A stretch of 64,000 nucleotides of DNA from Paenibacillus marchantiae (GCF_028771845.1 NZ_CP118270.1:1-64000), one strand, 5' to 3'; shown: positions 36,795 through 45,701, counted from the stretch's first letter. A program made the numbers and translations. The notes: generated from the letters alone by a model not told the origin.

Positions 36795-37952
36795 CTACGA
36801 CTCCAACTTTCTCCCTAACGTAATATCCACATCCTCGAAGTTCTCCACGGCTGTCTTTTTTTCATAAAAATGCACCGCATTTTCCATAATCCCTTCCCTT
36901 GTATAGAAAGCATCCTCTGCCTCTAGTGGAAAAGTAACCTTCTCTCCCGTACTAGCCGATTTATAGATACCAACAATGAGTTCCAGTGTATTCCGACCAC
37001 TCTTCCCATCCACCAGAAGCGGTGATTCTGTCTCAATGGCGTTTAGCACATTCTCTACTTGCCCGGTATGCCCCACATGAGTAACATCTGGTAATTCGTC
37101 AGCGAGTTTCTGAATCTGTTGTTCCAGATCTGGATTGGGTTCTGGGAATCCATTCGTTCGTGCCGTAGAAGCAACGACCTTCCAAGGCGCAGATACCCTG
37201 GCCTCTTTACCCTGAAAAATCAACTGCTGCTCCTCTCCGTGGTGTACCACGGAACTGGTGATCATACCAAGTGCTCCTTCTTGGAATCGAAGCATCGCCA
37301 TGGAAATATCCTCTACTTCGGCATTATCATGCGCCGTATTCGCCATCATGGCCTGCAATTCCACCGGAGGACCCATCATCCAAAGCATCGCATCAATATG
37401 ATGTACCGCATGATTAAGAGTACAGCCTCCACCTTCCTTTTCCCATGTACCACGCCACCACAGATCATAATAATTATGGCCCCGCCACCAGAACGAATCG
37501 ACCTGTACGTGGACAATGGGACCCATAAGTTTGCTATCCAACACATCTTTTAGTTTCATCATCGGTGTCGTAAAACGATTCTGCGCCACAACCGATAGCA
37601 GCTTACCACTCTTTTGCGCCGCTTCCAGCATCATATCCGCCTCTTGCAAAGAAGAGGCCATTGGTTTTTCGACAAGCACATGTGTACCTGCATGCAGAAA
37701 ATCACATGTGATCGGTGCATGGGTATACGGAGGGGTACATACCGAAACCAAGTCAATGTTTTGATCCAGCAATTCATGATAATCGGTAAAAGCTCGTGCT
37801 CCTTTCAATCCATATTCGTTAATTTGTTTCTGTGCTTTTTCCGTGTACATATCCACCACAGCTATGATTTGACATCGTTTAGGAAATGCCAAATACGCTG
37901 TAATATGCGCTGCACTGATCGCGCCTGCTCCAATAATGGCTACTTTTAACAT
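36795..37952 (-). CDS. Gfo/Idh/MocA-family oxidoreductase
   Basis: 385 residues. The N-terminal Rossmann domain has IIGAGAISAAHI and the conserved EKP (HVLVEKPMASS), and the C-terminal domain has GGGCTLNHAVHHIDAMLWMMG with the catalytic His region. Such enzymes oxidise or epimerise sugars or sugar acids with NAD(P). It converges with the GH88 gene and is divergent from an AraC gene, so it probably serves the same sugar pathway. GGGAGG precedes the ATG. Confidence 0.9.
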   Translation of the reverse strand: MLKVAIIGAGAISAAHITAYLAFPKRCQIIAVVDMYTEKAQKQINEYGLKGARAFTDYHELLDQNIDLVSVCTPPYTHAPITCDFLHAGTHVLVEKPMASSLQEADMMLEAAQKSGKLLSVVAQNRFTTPMMKLKDVLDSKLMGPIVHVQVDSFWWRGHNYYDLWWRGTWEKEGGGCTLNHAVHHIDAMLWMMGPPVELQAMMANTAHDNAEVEDISMAMLRFQEGALGMITSSVVHHGEEQQLIFQGKEARVSAPWKVVASTARTNGFPEPNPDLEQQIQKLADELPDVTHVGHTGQVENVLNAIETESPLLVDGKSGRNTLELIVGIYKSASTGEKVTFPLEAEDAFYTREGIMENAVHFYEKKTAVENFEDVDITLGRKLES

Positions 37953-37993
37953 GAATGCATACCTCCCTTATTCCCTTCACAATACACAATAAT

Positions 37994-38004
37994 AAAGCGC
38001 TTTT
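37994..38004. promoter_or_regulatory. cre-like palindrome between the oxidoreductase and AraC genes
   Basis: AAAGCGCTTTT, nearly palindromic, lies in the short divergent intergenic region. It resembles the core of a CcpA site but lacks the full flanks, so I rate it only as a candidate operator. Confidence 0.35.
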
Positions 38005-38064
38005 ATGCGTTCATCTTGTGATAAAATGAAACTATATTGCGCTCTTGAAGGGGAGGCATTCCTA

Positions 38065-38931
38065 ATGGCCATCATCACTGAGGATCAATTTAATCTGGCA
38101 TGCCGTCGCACCTCCACCACTGCGTTCCGAGAGGTTTTTCACGCTCATTCACAGATGGAAATCACGTATATCCATGATGGATATGGACAGCTAATAACCG
38201 AGGGTCAGGCATTCTCCCTTGAACCGGGTACGCTGATGATATTCCGCCCTTTTCAGCTGCATCAGATCCAGATTCAAGTCACGAAAGAACATCCCTTTAT
38301 CCGCAGCGTACTAATGTATGAGCAGCACCTGCTGAACCCGCACTCTCGGCAATTTGCCGTATCAAATCGTTTTACAATGGACCTTCTCGGGCAAACATCT
38401 CCGCTTCAACCGATTCGTCTTTCCCCTTCATCCCAAATGGTTCAGATGATTGAGCAATTTGCCGATATTCTACCTACATTACTTCCACATGAAGTGGAAG
38501 AGGATACACGAGTCTTTTTACTTGGACTGCTCGCACAACTTCGCTACCTTTGGAAAGACAGGCAGTATCCCAGCTCTACTACGCTCCCAACGAGTCCTCC
38601 CGCTCTGCATCCTCATGCTGAGGCTGTCATGCAGTGGATTGAAGAGCACTACAATGAACCGTTTCGTCTGGAGGATATCGCAGATACACTGCATCTCTCG
38701 CCTTATCATTTGTCCCATATATTTAAAAAAGCTACCGGTACCACCATCGTTGCTTACGCCCAAGCTACACGTATTCGTCATGCTTGTGTGTTACTCACAA
38801 GTACCACACATACTGTTCCGGAAATTGGCCACCGTGTAGGCATATCCAGCCCATCTTATTTTTGCAAAGTCTTCCGCAATGCAACAGGCACTACGCCGCA
38901 TCAATATCGGCTGAATATGCAACGCAGATAA
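38065..38931 (+). CDS. AraC-family regulator with cupin sensor
   Basis: 288 residues from ATG 38065, which has GGGGAGG 8 bases upstream; the frame continues 60 bases further without support. The sensor part has FHAHSQMEITYIHDG and IFRPFQLHQI; the DNA-binding part has LEDIADTLHLSPYHLSHIFKKATG and VPEIGHRVGISSPSYFCKVFRNATGTTPHQYR. It is divergent from the Gfo/Idh/MocA gene and probably controls it. Confidence 0.9.
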   Translation: MAIITEDQFNLACRRTSTTAFREVFHAHSQMEITYIHDGYGQLITEGQAFSLEPGTLMIFRPFQLHQIQIQVTKEHPFIRSVLMYEQHLLNPHSRQFAVSNRFTMDLLGQTSPLQPIRLSPSSQMVQMIEQFADILPTLLPHEVEEDTRVFLLGLLAQLRYLWKDRQYPSSTTLPTSPPALHPHAEAVMQWIEEHYNEPFRLEDIADTLHLSPYHLSHIFKKATGTTIVAYAQATRIRHACVLLTSTTHTVPEIGHRVGISSPSYFCKVFRNATGTTPHQYRLNMQRR

Positions 38932-39022
38932 GAAGATTATCTACAAAATCATTTCTACAAAATAAAAAAGGAGAAAAAGGAATAAACTCCCTTTCGCTCC
39001 TCAGCCCCTAACACAACCTAAG

Positions 39023-39784
39023 CTACTCACCCGGTTTGCGTACATCCAGTCCCAACTTCTCCAAGAAGGGAAAAATCTGCTCACGTACCTGCTTCAGTTC
39101 TTCTTTCTGCTCCGCAGACAATCGTTCTTCATGCATGTTCCCATCCTGATCCATCACCATGGCTTCATATTGCTTCATCTGTTCATATAACGATTTGAAC
39201 TCGGTAAACTGCTCCTTGGAAAACTTCGTCTCTGCCATTGCTAGCTGTTCCTTCCAAAATTGTTCCTGGTCCTTAGGTTCTTTTGGAGAGTCTGCACTTG
39301 CTGCTTCCAGCTTTTCAAAAAAAGGTTCCAGTTCTGCAGTAAGACGATTAAACTCCGTCTGTTGTGTGACACTCCATTGCTCGGGGTGCATCTCTCCCTG
39401 TTGATCCGCATTCTTCAAAGCCATTTGCCCCATTTGCTTCATCAGATCCATAAATTGAATGAATTCCTCTTCACTTAAATGTGCTTTGGCTGTCTGGAGC
39501 TTCTCTTCCAGTCTCATATAATCCTCCGATGTTCCACCCACCGCTGATATATTTTCCTGTGAACCATACATTTCGTTAGCCAATTAGGAATACCCCGCAT
39601 AGGCTCCCGTAGGAAAGATGAGGACAGCAGCCAGCAGAACAGTAACCAGCCATTTTTTCCGATGTCTTTTGAGACGTGATTCACGTCGAACAGCATTTAA
39701 GATTTTATGTTTTGTTCTATCAGAAATTGTCCAGTTTTTGGTCTCTTCCTGGTAGGCTGTTCGCAGCTGTTCATCGAGATTCAT
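39023..39784 (-). pseudogene. DUF3600-type anti-sigma factor gene interrupted by a stop codon
   Basis: From ATG 39784 it reads MNLDEQLRTAYQEETKNW, a basic stretch, a membrane helix (KWLVTVLLAAVLIFPTG) and AYAGYS, then an in-frame TAA at 39586-39584. The same frame goes on without a shift as LANEMYGSQENISAVGG for another ~185 residues with two similar acidic repeats (KLQTAKAHLSEEEF..., MAETKFSKEQF...). This is the layout of DUF3600 membrane anti-sigma factors. A single base change restores it. Its start overlaps the end of the truncated sigma gene, the usual coupling. TTG right after the stop could allow re-initiation of the soluble part. Confidence 0.8.
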
Positions 39785-40004
39785 GCAAATCCTCCACCTT
39801 TCCCCGAATACCTAGGTTCAACTTCTGATTCTGCCTCAGCTTGGTTAATGCCGCATGAATACGCGATTTCACCGTTCCTATTGGAATTTCCAATATGCAT
39901 GAAATCTCTTCTTGCGTGTACTCGTTCAAATAGTGAAGAGTAATGGCCTGCTGGAGCTTGTACGGCAATCGGTGCACTTGTTCAACATCTTTAACCTGAT
40001 CCAT
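39771..40004 (-). pseudogene. ECF sigma factor, C-terminal remnant (region 4 only)
   Basis: VHRLPYKLQQAITLHYLNEY followed by TQEEISCILEIPIGTVKSRIHAALTKL is sigma region 4, which binds the -35 element. Region 2 and the linker, about 110 residues, are missing. Upstream of about 39985 the sequence is of a different origin: it continues a second dead gene (40005-40344) whose reading frame reads KDGDMDQVKD into the sigma part. The result is a deletion junction that fused the two. The remnant cannot act as a sigma factor. Confidence 0.82.
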
Positions 40005-40344
40005 ATCCCCATCTTTGATGCCAACTGCAACATTTTTACCGTTTCGTAGACATAGCCAATGCCTTGACCAACGCCTTGCTGTGATACTACAGCATCACCA
40101 AGTTCAGAGAACCCTTCCTTAACCTTATAATCATCCTTCTGGAATAGTCCTACTCCAACATAAACCGTACCGCTTGCAACCTTTCCAAGAAGCTCCCCCT
40201 GTCTTCGATGTGCCCGCTCAGCTCCATCCCCAAGTTCTTTAATAGTTTAACTATTGAATATTTCACCAGCAACCCTAACCGATCCACCATTTAATTTGGC
40301 CGTTGCTTTACCAGCGAATGTCCCAAGTTCTTTTAAAATCCCAT
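39990..40344 (-). pseudogene. glycine-rich hypothetical gene, remnant fused to the sigma remnant
   Basis: From ATG 40344 (GGAG upstream) the frame shifts at a short T run (TTTTAAAAG for one T more), after which it reads KELGTFAGKATAKLNGG, SVRVAGEIFNS, a TAA, then IKELGDGAERAHRRQGELLGK and VSQQGVGQGIGYVYETVKN. Another one-base shift in an A run leads to VAVGIKDGD and on into the sigma remnant. The alternation of Gly-rich and amphipathic pieces recalls a Bacillota family of unknown role found near polymorphic toxins; I cannot name it. Two indels and one nonsense codon show it is dead. Confidence 0.6.
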
Positions 40345-40395
40345 ATCAATCGACTCCCTCTGTTAAGACTATAAGCGTCAGATCTCACAATTTAC

Positions 40396-40977
40396 TTACT
40401 TAATCTTTTCTTTAGTTGTTGCGTCAATATCTAAAACACCCAACTCTTTCTTCAATGTCACCAGCCCTGCCACTCCATCAAGGAAATTATCTTGAGCAAG
40501 TGCAGTATCCGTATTCATTTCTTCGAGGTCTTCCAGTTCACCTTTGGAGTAAAAGTTACTAAGCCTCCACATCGCATTAGATTTGAAGGTATAAGAATAC
40601 TCAAAATCTTCTTGAATGCTCTTTAACTCACTTTTTCGTTCTGTAGTTAGCCCTCTTGGAATATCAATATCTTTAATACGATTTGCCGCCACTCTATACT
40701 GTCTTTCAGCTTCCTCGATCATCTCCAAATTCGGGATAGTTTCTATCGAAAAATCTTTCAATTCTTCGGCTACTTCATTTCCCAATTTCGATAGACCCTT
40801 ATCAATTTCATTAACTTGCTTTTCAAATTCAAGGACAATTTGACCTTGTTCTTCAACAGAGCCTTCGCTAAAATGCTGAACAACACTATTGCAGCCTTTA
40901 ACAGCGAGAATAACCAAGAAAATCAACACGATAATAAAAATAGATCCCCATGTACTACCCGACTTTTCTTTACTCAT
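40396..40977 (-). CDS. hypothetical membrane-anchored protein
   Basis: 193 residues from ATG 40977, with GGAGG 8 bases upstream. A short N-terminus leads into one membrane helix (IFIIVLIFLVILAVKGC), then a helical, highly charged region outside the membrane (EGQIVLEFEKQVNEIDKGLSKLGNEV..., LNYFYSK-like SNFYSKGELEDLEEM). The Cys after the helix is not a clear lipobox. No family recognised. It is the only intact gene of good size in the AT-rich relic zone, possibly an immunity or stress protein; that is inference. Confidence 0.65.
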   Translation of the reverse strand: MSKEKSGSTWGSIFIIVLIFLVILAVKGCNSVVQHFSEGSVEEQGQIVLEFEKQVNEIDKGLSKLGNEVAEELKDFSIETIPNLEMIEEAERQYRVAANRIKDIDIPRGLTTERKSELKSIQEDFEYSYTFKSNAMWRLSNFYSKGELEDLEEMNTDTALAQDNFLDGVAGLVTLKKELGVLDIDATTKEKIK

Positions 40978-40997
40978 CTGAATTCCCTCCATGTTGA

Positions 40998-41171
40998 ATG
41001 AATGATAGTGTAATTATTAAACGTGAGATTCTACCTTTCTCCCTTGATCATAGCTCCAAATTTTTCCTCATCTTGCTATCACTCATCATGTTGTTAATAC
41101 TTCCAATTGATACCGCTATCTATTATGTCGGCAGTTTAGTAGGTCAAATTTACTATATAGATAACAATTAG
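40998..41171 (+). CDS. possible 57-residue hydrophobic peptide
   Basis: An ATG at 40998 opens a frame with one strong membrane segment (KFFLILLSLIMLLILPIDTA) and an end YYVGSLVGQIYYIDNN. No ribosome site precedes it and it sits in the relic zone, so it may be chance or a fragment. The rest of 41171-41375 shows only a hairpin AGCCGAAT...ATTCGGCT at about 41286-41327. Confidence 0.25.
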   Translation: MNDSVIIKREILPFSLDHSSKFFLILLSLIMLLILPIDTAIYYVGSLVGQIYYIDNN

Positions 41172-41375
41172 TGACGATATTTCGAAATAAATCTCATGTT
41201 GACTTGATCTCATGAACGGTAATATCAGGACTATAGGTGAAAATGCGAATTTGGATGGAATAGATGCTTTGTTTAAAACATTAAAAGCCGAATATAATTA
41301 GTCTAAAATCCTGATAAGCATTCGGCTCGAAAGTATCGTTTTTAACCAAGAATTTGATTTTTTATGCAAAAAAGA

Positions 41376-42062
41376 CTACTTGTGATAATCAATTTGGCTT
41401 AATTCGTTTTCAAGTTCACTCCATTCAAATACTTCGTCAAACTCATCTAGGACGTCTAACTCGTCTTCAATGTGACCATATAAATCCTTAAACTTACCTC
41501 CATATTTCTTTTCATATTCATTAATTTCTGAAACAAGGAAAGTAGTACGTTCTTCCATTGATTGCTTCTTTTTTAGTTGTTCTTTATATTTCATTTCTAA
41601 ATCGTAATAAGTACCTTCTCGCTAAAGGATATATCTTTTTTCAACCTCATAATCTCGCTTACAGGCAAGTTAGTTAATTCAGGTGTACTATCCTCATCGA
41701 AACCTTCATTTAATATTCTTGAGGCAATTACTTGTTAAGTTATTTTCTATGTATTAGCTTTTATATCACGTACCTCTTCAAAGAATCTAACGACCGACTT
41801 CCCTACTGAGTATTTTTTGATTTTGAGCTATATAGAACCAATTCAAATCAAATTCTGCATATCCATAATCCATTGCATAACTTGCAATTCCACGAATACA
41901 CTCATTAGAATATTGGACAAGTTCTTTACAATGACTACAGTAATAACAAGGAATATTGTAGATTGTAACTTTCTCATGCTTACCAAATATCTGCTGTAAA
42001 TTCTGCTGGTAAATCCAAAGTGTGCATCTCTGCTACATTCGATGATATACAGGGCAAGTCAT
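41376..42062 (-). pseudogene. YgiT-like zinc-finger protein gene, heavily decayed
   Basis: Pieces in shifting frames line up into one protein of about 225 residues. It starts ATG 42062 with MTCPVYHRM (second Cys of a CxxC apparently lost to Tyr), a one-base shift, then AEMHTLDLPAEFTADI, a shift, then FGKHEKVTIYNIPCYYCSHCKEL with CYYC and HC, a shift in an A6 run at 41813-41818, then KSVVRFFEEVRDIKANT, two stop codons, then VIASRILNEGFDEDSTPEL and EIMRLKKDISFSEKV, a shift, and finally REGTYYDLEMKYKEQL to IDYHK at 41376. The last 72 codons form an open frame but are only the tail. At least four indels and two nonsense codons mark it as dead. Confidence 0.7.
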
Positions 42063-42108
42063 TACTTCTTTAAACCTGATTAAAAACCCTATTACTTTGT
42101 AGAAAGAT

Positions 42109-42528
42109 AAAAATAACTGTCCCCGATCCAACCTACCTTAATCCCTTACCCCACAAGGTCTCACCGCCATTTTCGAGATAAAAATTCCTGTCCCAAAAAT
42201 ACTAAAAAAAGCCCTGAAAACTGGAAAGAAACTGGTTCAATTGTGAAGGAAACGACTAATAATTCGTGTCCCTGAAAGGATAGAGAAGTGCCTGAGAAAA
42301 AGTTTGAATCAACTGCTTTCAATCCCCAAAAGCCTTGATTAGAGTGGGTTTCTGCTTGATTACCTATTCGGGATTTTGGATGGGAATTCTCTGCTGGGAT
42401 GATTTTGGGGATGAGAAAAAGACTGGAGGGATTGGTGGCGAAAAGCGGCAACCAAGTTCCAGTCTTTGGTGGTTTGGGGACAGTTAATTTTAGTTAGGGA
42501 CAGTTAATTTGAATTTGGACAGGAATTA
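42109..42528. repeat. REP/MITE-like element with nested inverted repeats
   Basis: Left AAAAATAACTGTCCCC (42109-42124) is mirrored by right GGGGACAGTTAATTTT (42476-42491), which is repeated as GGGACAGTTAATTT (42497-42510). A second inverted pair is AAAATTCCTGTCCC (42181-42194) against TTGGACAGGAATT (42516-42528). Inside, AAAGACTGGA and TCCAGTCTTT (about 42417-42467) close an imperfect 20-bp hairpin. No transposase is encoded and I see no likely gene in the 470 bases between the zinc-finger relic and the methyltransferase gene. Confidence 0.6.
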
Positions 42529-42536
42529 TTCATGGG

Positions 42537-43325
42537 CTAAACCATCCGCTGCCTCATCGCTTCAAACAACAAGATCGTCGCCGCCATCGCGGCATTAAGT
42601 GACTCTGCCTGTCCCTGCATCGGAATTGTAATTGCATCGTCCACCAGTTGTGCAGTAGACTCCGATATGCCCTTGCCCTCATTACCGATCACAAGCCATA
42701 CCGATTGTGTAAAATCATAACTGTAGCACGAATACTCTGCCTGCAAAGACGTACTAACCAACTTTACACCCGCAGCTTTTGCTTCAGGCAGCAACGACTC
42801 CAACTGCCCTTCGACAATGGGTAAATGAAACAATGAGCCCATCGTCGAACGGATCGTTTTCGGATTATAGACATCGGCACAACCCGCACCGAGCACAACA
42901 CCTGCCGCACCCGCTGCATCCGCACTGCGAATGATCGTCCCCACATTACCAGGATCCTGAACATTGTCCAATACCACGACCAGCCCCTTGGAGGAAGACA
43001 ACAAGCTTTGAAGCGGTTCACGACCTTTATGTACAATGGCAAAAACAGGTTGGGGGGTCATCGTATCCGTACACTTGGCGATAACTGCAGGAGATACACT
43101 GATCCATTCCACACGCTGAAGTGGAGCCTCCAGTCCAGCCAGTTCCTTGGGTACACCCTGCTCCCCATCGTAAACGATGCATTCCAGATCTGCCCCTGCA
43201 CGCAGCGCTTCCTGTACGAGATGAATGCCTTCAATAATATATTTATGTTGACGGGTACGGTGCTTTTTCTCCAGCAGCTGTGCCCATTCCTTCACACGTG
43301 TATTTTGCGGTGATACAATATCCAT
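42537..43325 (-). CDS. SpoU/TrmH-family RNA methyltransferase
   Basis: 262 residues from ATG 43325 (GGAAGG 8 bases upstream). A short substrate-binding N-domain (VKEWAQLLEKKHRTRQHKYIIEG) precedes the SPOUT domain with the three motifs NVQDPGNVGTIIRSADAAG, VIGNEGKGIS and IPMQGQAESLNAAMA, which form the deep knot and bind AdoMet. It would 2'-O-methylate rRNA or tRNA. Its neighbours ktrA-like and sspI genes match the ysgA/sspI arrangement of Bacillus, suggesting an YsgA orthologue. Confidence 0.92.
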   Translation of the reverse strand: MDIVSPQNTRVKEWAQLLEKKHRTRQHKYIIEGIHLVQEALRAGADLECIVYDGEQGVPKELAGLEAPLQRVEWISVSPAVIAKCTDTMTPQPVFAIVHKGREPLQSLLSSSKGLVVVLDNVQDPGNVGTIIRSADAAGAAGVVLGAGCADVYNPKTIRSTMGSLFHLPIVEGQLESLLPEAKAAGVKLVSTSLQAEYSCYSYDFTQSVWLVIGNEGKGISESTAQLVDDAITIPMQGQAESLNAAMAATILLFEAMRQRMV

Positions 43326-43425
43326 CTTTCCATCCTTCCCGTCTGCGGGATTTTTTATCAACATGTTACATGACGAATTGAATTTCCCGCCTAAAGATTG
43401 CTTCATCATCCCATCATTATACTTA

Positions 43426-44088
43426 TCACTTTGGATACGCAAGCTCCATTTTCGTCAAATGGTCTTTGTGACCAACAATGATCAGCACATCCCCGTCCGC
43501 AATCCGATCTTCCGCATACGGAGAGATATTCATCGAATTCCCACTGCGGATCGCCATCACGTTACACCCGAAACGAGCACGAATATTTAACTCCAGCAGA
43601 TTTTTACCAATCATTTGCTCGGACGCTCTCATCTCCAAAATGCTGTAATCCTCAGATAACTCGATGTAATCGAGAATGTTTGGAGATGTCAGATGATGGG
43701 CTACACGCAGTCCCATATCCCTCTCAGGATAAATTACCTTGTCCGCTCCGATCTTCTGCAATACTTTACCATGAAGCTCATTTTGTGCTTTTACAATCAG
43801 AACAGGTACACCCATATCCTTCAGAATAAGGGTCGTGAGAATACTCGACTGAATATCTTCACCAATCGCCACAACGACGACATCAAAATTCCTTATACCC
43901 AGCGCCCGCAGCGCTTCTTCATCCGTTGAATCTGCCGATACGGCATGAGTCACCACATTGGACATTTCCTGGGTCCGCTGCTCGTCCGCATCAATTGCCA
44001 ATACGTCGAATCCCATGCCGCTCAGGGCATTGGCTACACTTGATCCGAACCGCCCCATGCCAATGACGGCATATTGTTTTTTTGCCAT
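43426..44088 (-). CDS. ktrA: potassium uptake regulatory subunit KtrA/KtrC (RCK domain)
   Basis: 220 residues: RCK-N with the nucleotide site GMGRFGSSVANAL (residues 10-22) and an acidic end of the second strand (AIDADEQR), then an RCK-C domain. It forms a ring below a KtrB/KtrD membrane channel and gates it with ATP/ADP and c-di-AMP. No channel gene lies next to it, as with ktrC in B. subtilis. GGGAGG precedes the ATG. Confidence 0.92.
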   Translation of the reverse strand: MAKKQYAVIGMGRFGSSVANALSGMGFDVLAIDADEQRTQEMSNVVTHAVSADSTDEEALRALGIRNFDVVVVAIGEDIQSSILTTLILKDMGVPVLIVKAQNELHGKVLQKIGADKVIYPERDMGLRVAHHLTSPNILDYIELSEDYSILEMRASEQMIGKNLLELNIRARFGCNVMAIRSGNSMNISPYAEDRIADGDVLIIVGHKDHLTKMELAYPK

Positions 44089-44272
44089 TAGGGTCTAACC
44101 TCCCGCTGCACTTCAGCATTACGCATCTATTGGTAGTCTATTTTTCAATTAAAGGGTGAATGTTTACTTAAATATCCTTCGTAGTATACCACAAAGCCCA
44201 ATAAACTTGAATGCGCTCACGCTTCCCAGGGAACAGTATTAGAGCAGCCGAATATACGAGGAGGGACTTGCG

Positions 44273-44506
44273 ATGCCAATTACATTAAGCCTGCGTGAAG
44301 CGATTGTTCATAAGGTTCATGATAAAAGTGATGATCAGCTCCGGGAGATGATCGAAGGTTCTGTAGATGGACCGGAAGCAGCATTACCCGGACTTGGTGC
44401 CATTTTCGAAATGATCTGGAAGAACACGGAACCTGCCAAGCAGGAAGAATTAATTCAAATCGCGCAGGAGCATCTGCACACCATTCCCGTTCAACCCATC
44501 AGATAA
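44273..44506 (+). CDS. sspI: small acid-soluble spore protein SspI
   Basis: 77 residues. LSLREAIVHKV, MIEGSVDGPEAALPGLGAIFE and IWKNTEPAKQEELI are the SspI pattern. It is a minor forespore protein unrelated to the alpha/beta SASPs. GAGGAGGGAC precedes ATG 44273. The gene is divergent from ktrA. Confidence 0.93.
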   Translation: MPITLSLREAIVHKVHDKSDDQLREMIEGSVDGPEAALPGLGAIFEMIWKNTEPAKQEELIQIAQEHLHTIPVQPIR

Positions 44507-44643
44507 TTGAAGCCTTGGAGGGAAAGGTACCATCATCACGTTGTTCTGTCTGCAAAGAAAGATTTTGGCTCATTGGTCTGGATGATGCCTTGCTCCAAGA
44601 GCAAGCCAGTTATATCCCATTAGACTAATTAGTCTCCTCAACC

Positions 44644-44692
44644 AAACAAGGTACAGCCACTGAGCATAACTCAGGAGGTTGTACCTTGTTTG
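44644..44692. terminator. bidirectional terminator between sspI and the duplicated-repeat protein
   Basis: AAACAAGGTACAGCC pairs with GGTTGTACCTTGTTT (12 or more bp) around an inner TGAG/CTCA stem. Confidence 0.78.
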
Positions 44693-44726
44693 TGTATACC
44701 AGTATTTTAGAAAAGGAGAAAGCGGT

Positions 44727-45527
44727 TCAATTAAATATTTTAGCGATTTTATCAAACAAAGCTGATATTTCTTCATCTCCAGCAGTGGATGTATCCGTAT
44801 TCCCCCATGCATTCTTAAGTGCAGCCAGAAGATCATTCTCATCATCCTCACCCGAAGAGGCAGCCCCTGATCCCGAGCTGGTAATGAGACTTTGCAACTC
44901 ACTCAGCAAGGATTTCTTTTCATCAACAGTAAGCGCGTTGTTCATTGTGTTATCTTGGTTCTGCTCGTTAGAATTTTCTTGAATATTCCATGCAAATGGC
45001 GGCATAATCCCACCCATAGCTTGCATCATTGGAGGTGTTCCATTGCGATCAGAACGCGATGAATCATTTGCTGGCGGAGGTTCAGGGCGTTGGCTTTGAA
45101 TCATTTCAGCTACCTGGTCAAACAGATCGGAGATATCCTCATCCGTTGCTGATGAGAGGTCCTGACCGGATAACAAATCAGATATGGAAGCCAAAGGGGT
45201 CACCGTGCTGCCACCAATCTCATTTGTTACTGCTGAAGCATCTGAAGAAGACAGATAACTTTGCAGATCAGATAACAGAGATTTCTGTTGATCCGTCGTC
45301 AGTATAAACGCATCCTCGCTTCGATTGTACGTTCTGCTGTAGTTTTCTGTTGGGAGTGAGGACTGTACCCCTCCAGCATATTCTGCAAATTCTTTGCTTA
45401 ATTCAAGTGAATCAGCAGCCTTTCTTTGCGCAGTGTCGTATTCCAGGCTATTTAACTTGTTTTCGTTTGCCTTTACTGAATGATCATAGGACGTTGTGAT
45501 CGAATGCCTGTTAATGGATAGTGACAA
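44727..45527 (-). CDS. hypothetical protein with an internal duplication
   Basis: 266 residues from TTG 45527, chosen because GAGAGGAG lies 7 bases upstream. No signal peptide or membrane segment. Two similar halves are visible: TTDQQKSLLSDLQSYLSSSDA, then a Ser-rich stretch and DEDISDLFDQVAEMI; and TVDEKKSLLSELQSLITSSG, then a Ser-rich stretch and DEEISALFDKIAKIF. They are separated by a Pro/Asn/Met-rich linker. The pattern of a paired helix module is reminiscent of scaffold or dockerin-like units, but I cannot name a family. Confidence 0.75.
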   Translation of the reverse strand: MSLSINRHSITTSYDHSVKANENKLNSLEYDTAQRKAADSLELSKEFAEYAGGVQSSLPTENYSRTYNRSEDAFILTTDQQKSLLSDLQSYLSSSDASAVTNEIGGSTVTPLASISDLLSGQDLSSATDEDISDLFDQVAEMIQSQRPEPPPANDSSRSDRNGTPPMMQAMGGIMPPFAWNIQENSNEQNQDNTMNNALTVDEKKSLLSELQSLITSSGSGAASSGEDDENDLLAALKNAWGNTDTSTAGDEEISALFDKIAKIFN

Positions 45528-45701
45528 AATAGATCTCCTCTCTCTGTGTACATATATGAGTAGCCGTACCGTACACTTCAATTTAATCGGTTGCCAAACT
45601 GAATTTAACCTGAGAGCAGACTGAATGATGACTGAATGTTATTCTCCCTTTTTCCCTAATGCGGGGGAAAACCTTAATGAGATATAAACGCTGGGAACGA
45701 C

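Noticed and set aside
42161..42451. 96-codon open frame inside the REP/MITE-like element
   Set aside because: Composition and lack of start signals fit non-coding repeat DNA better than a gene.
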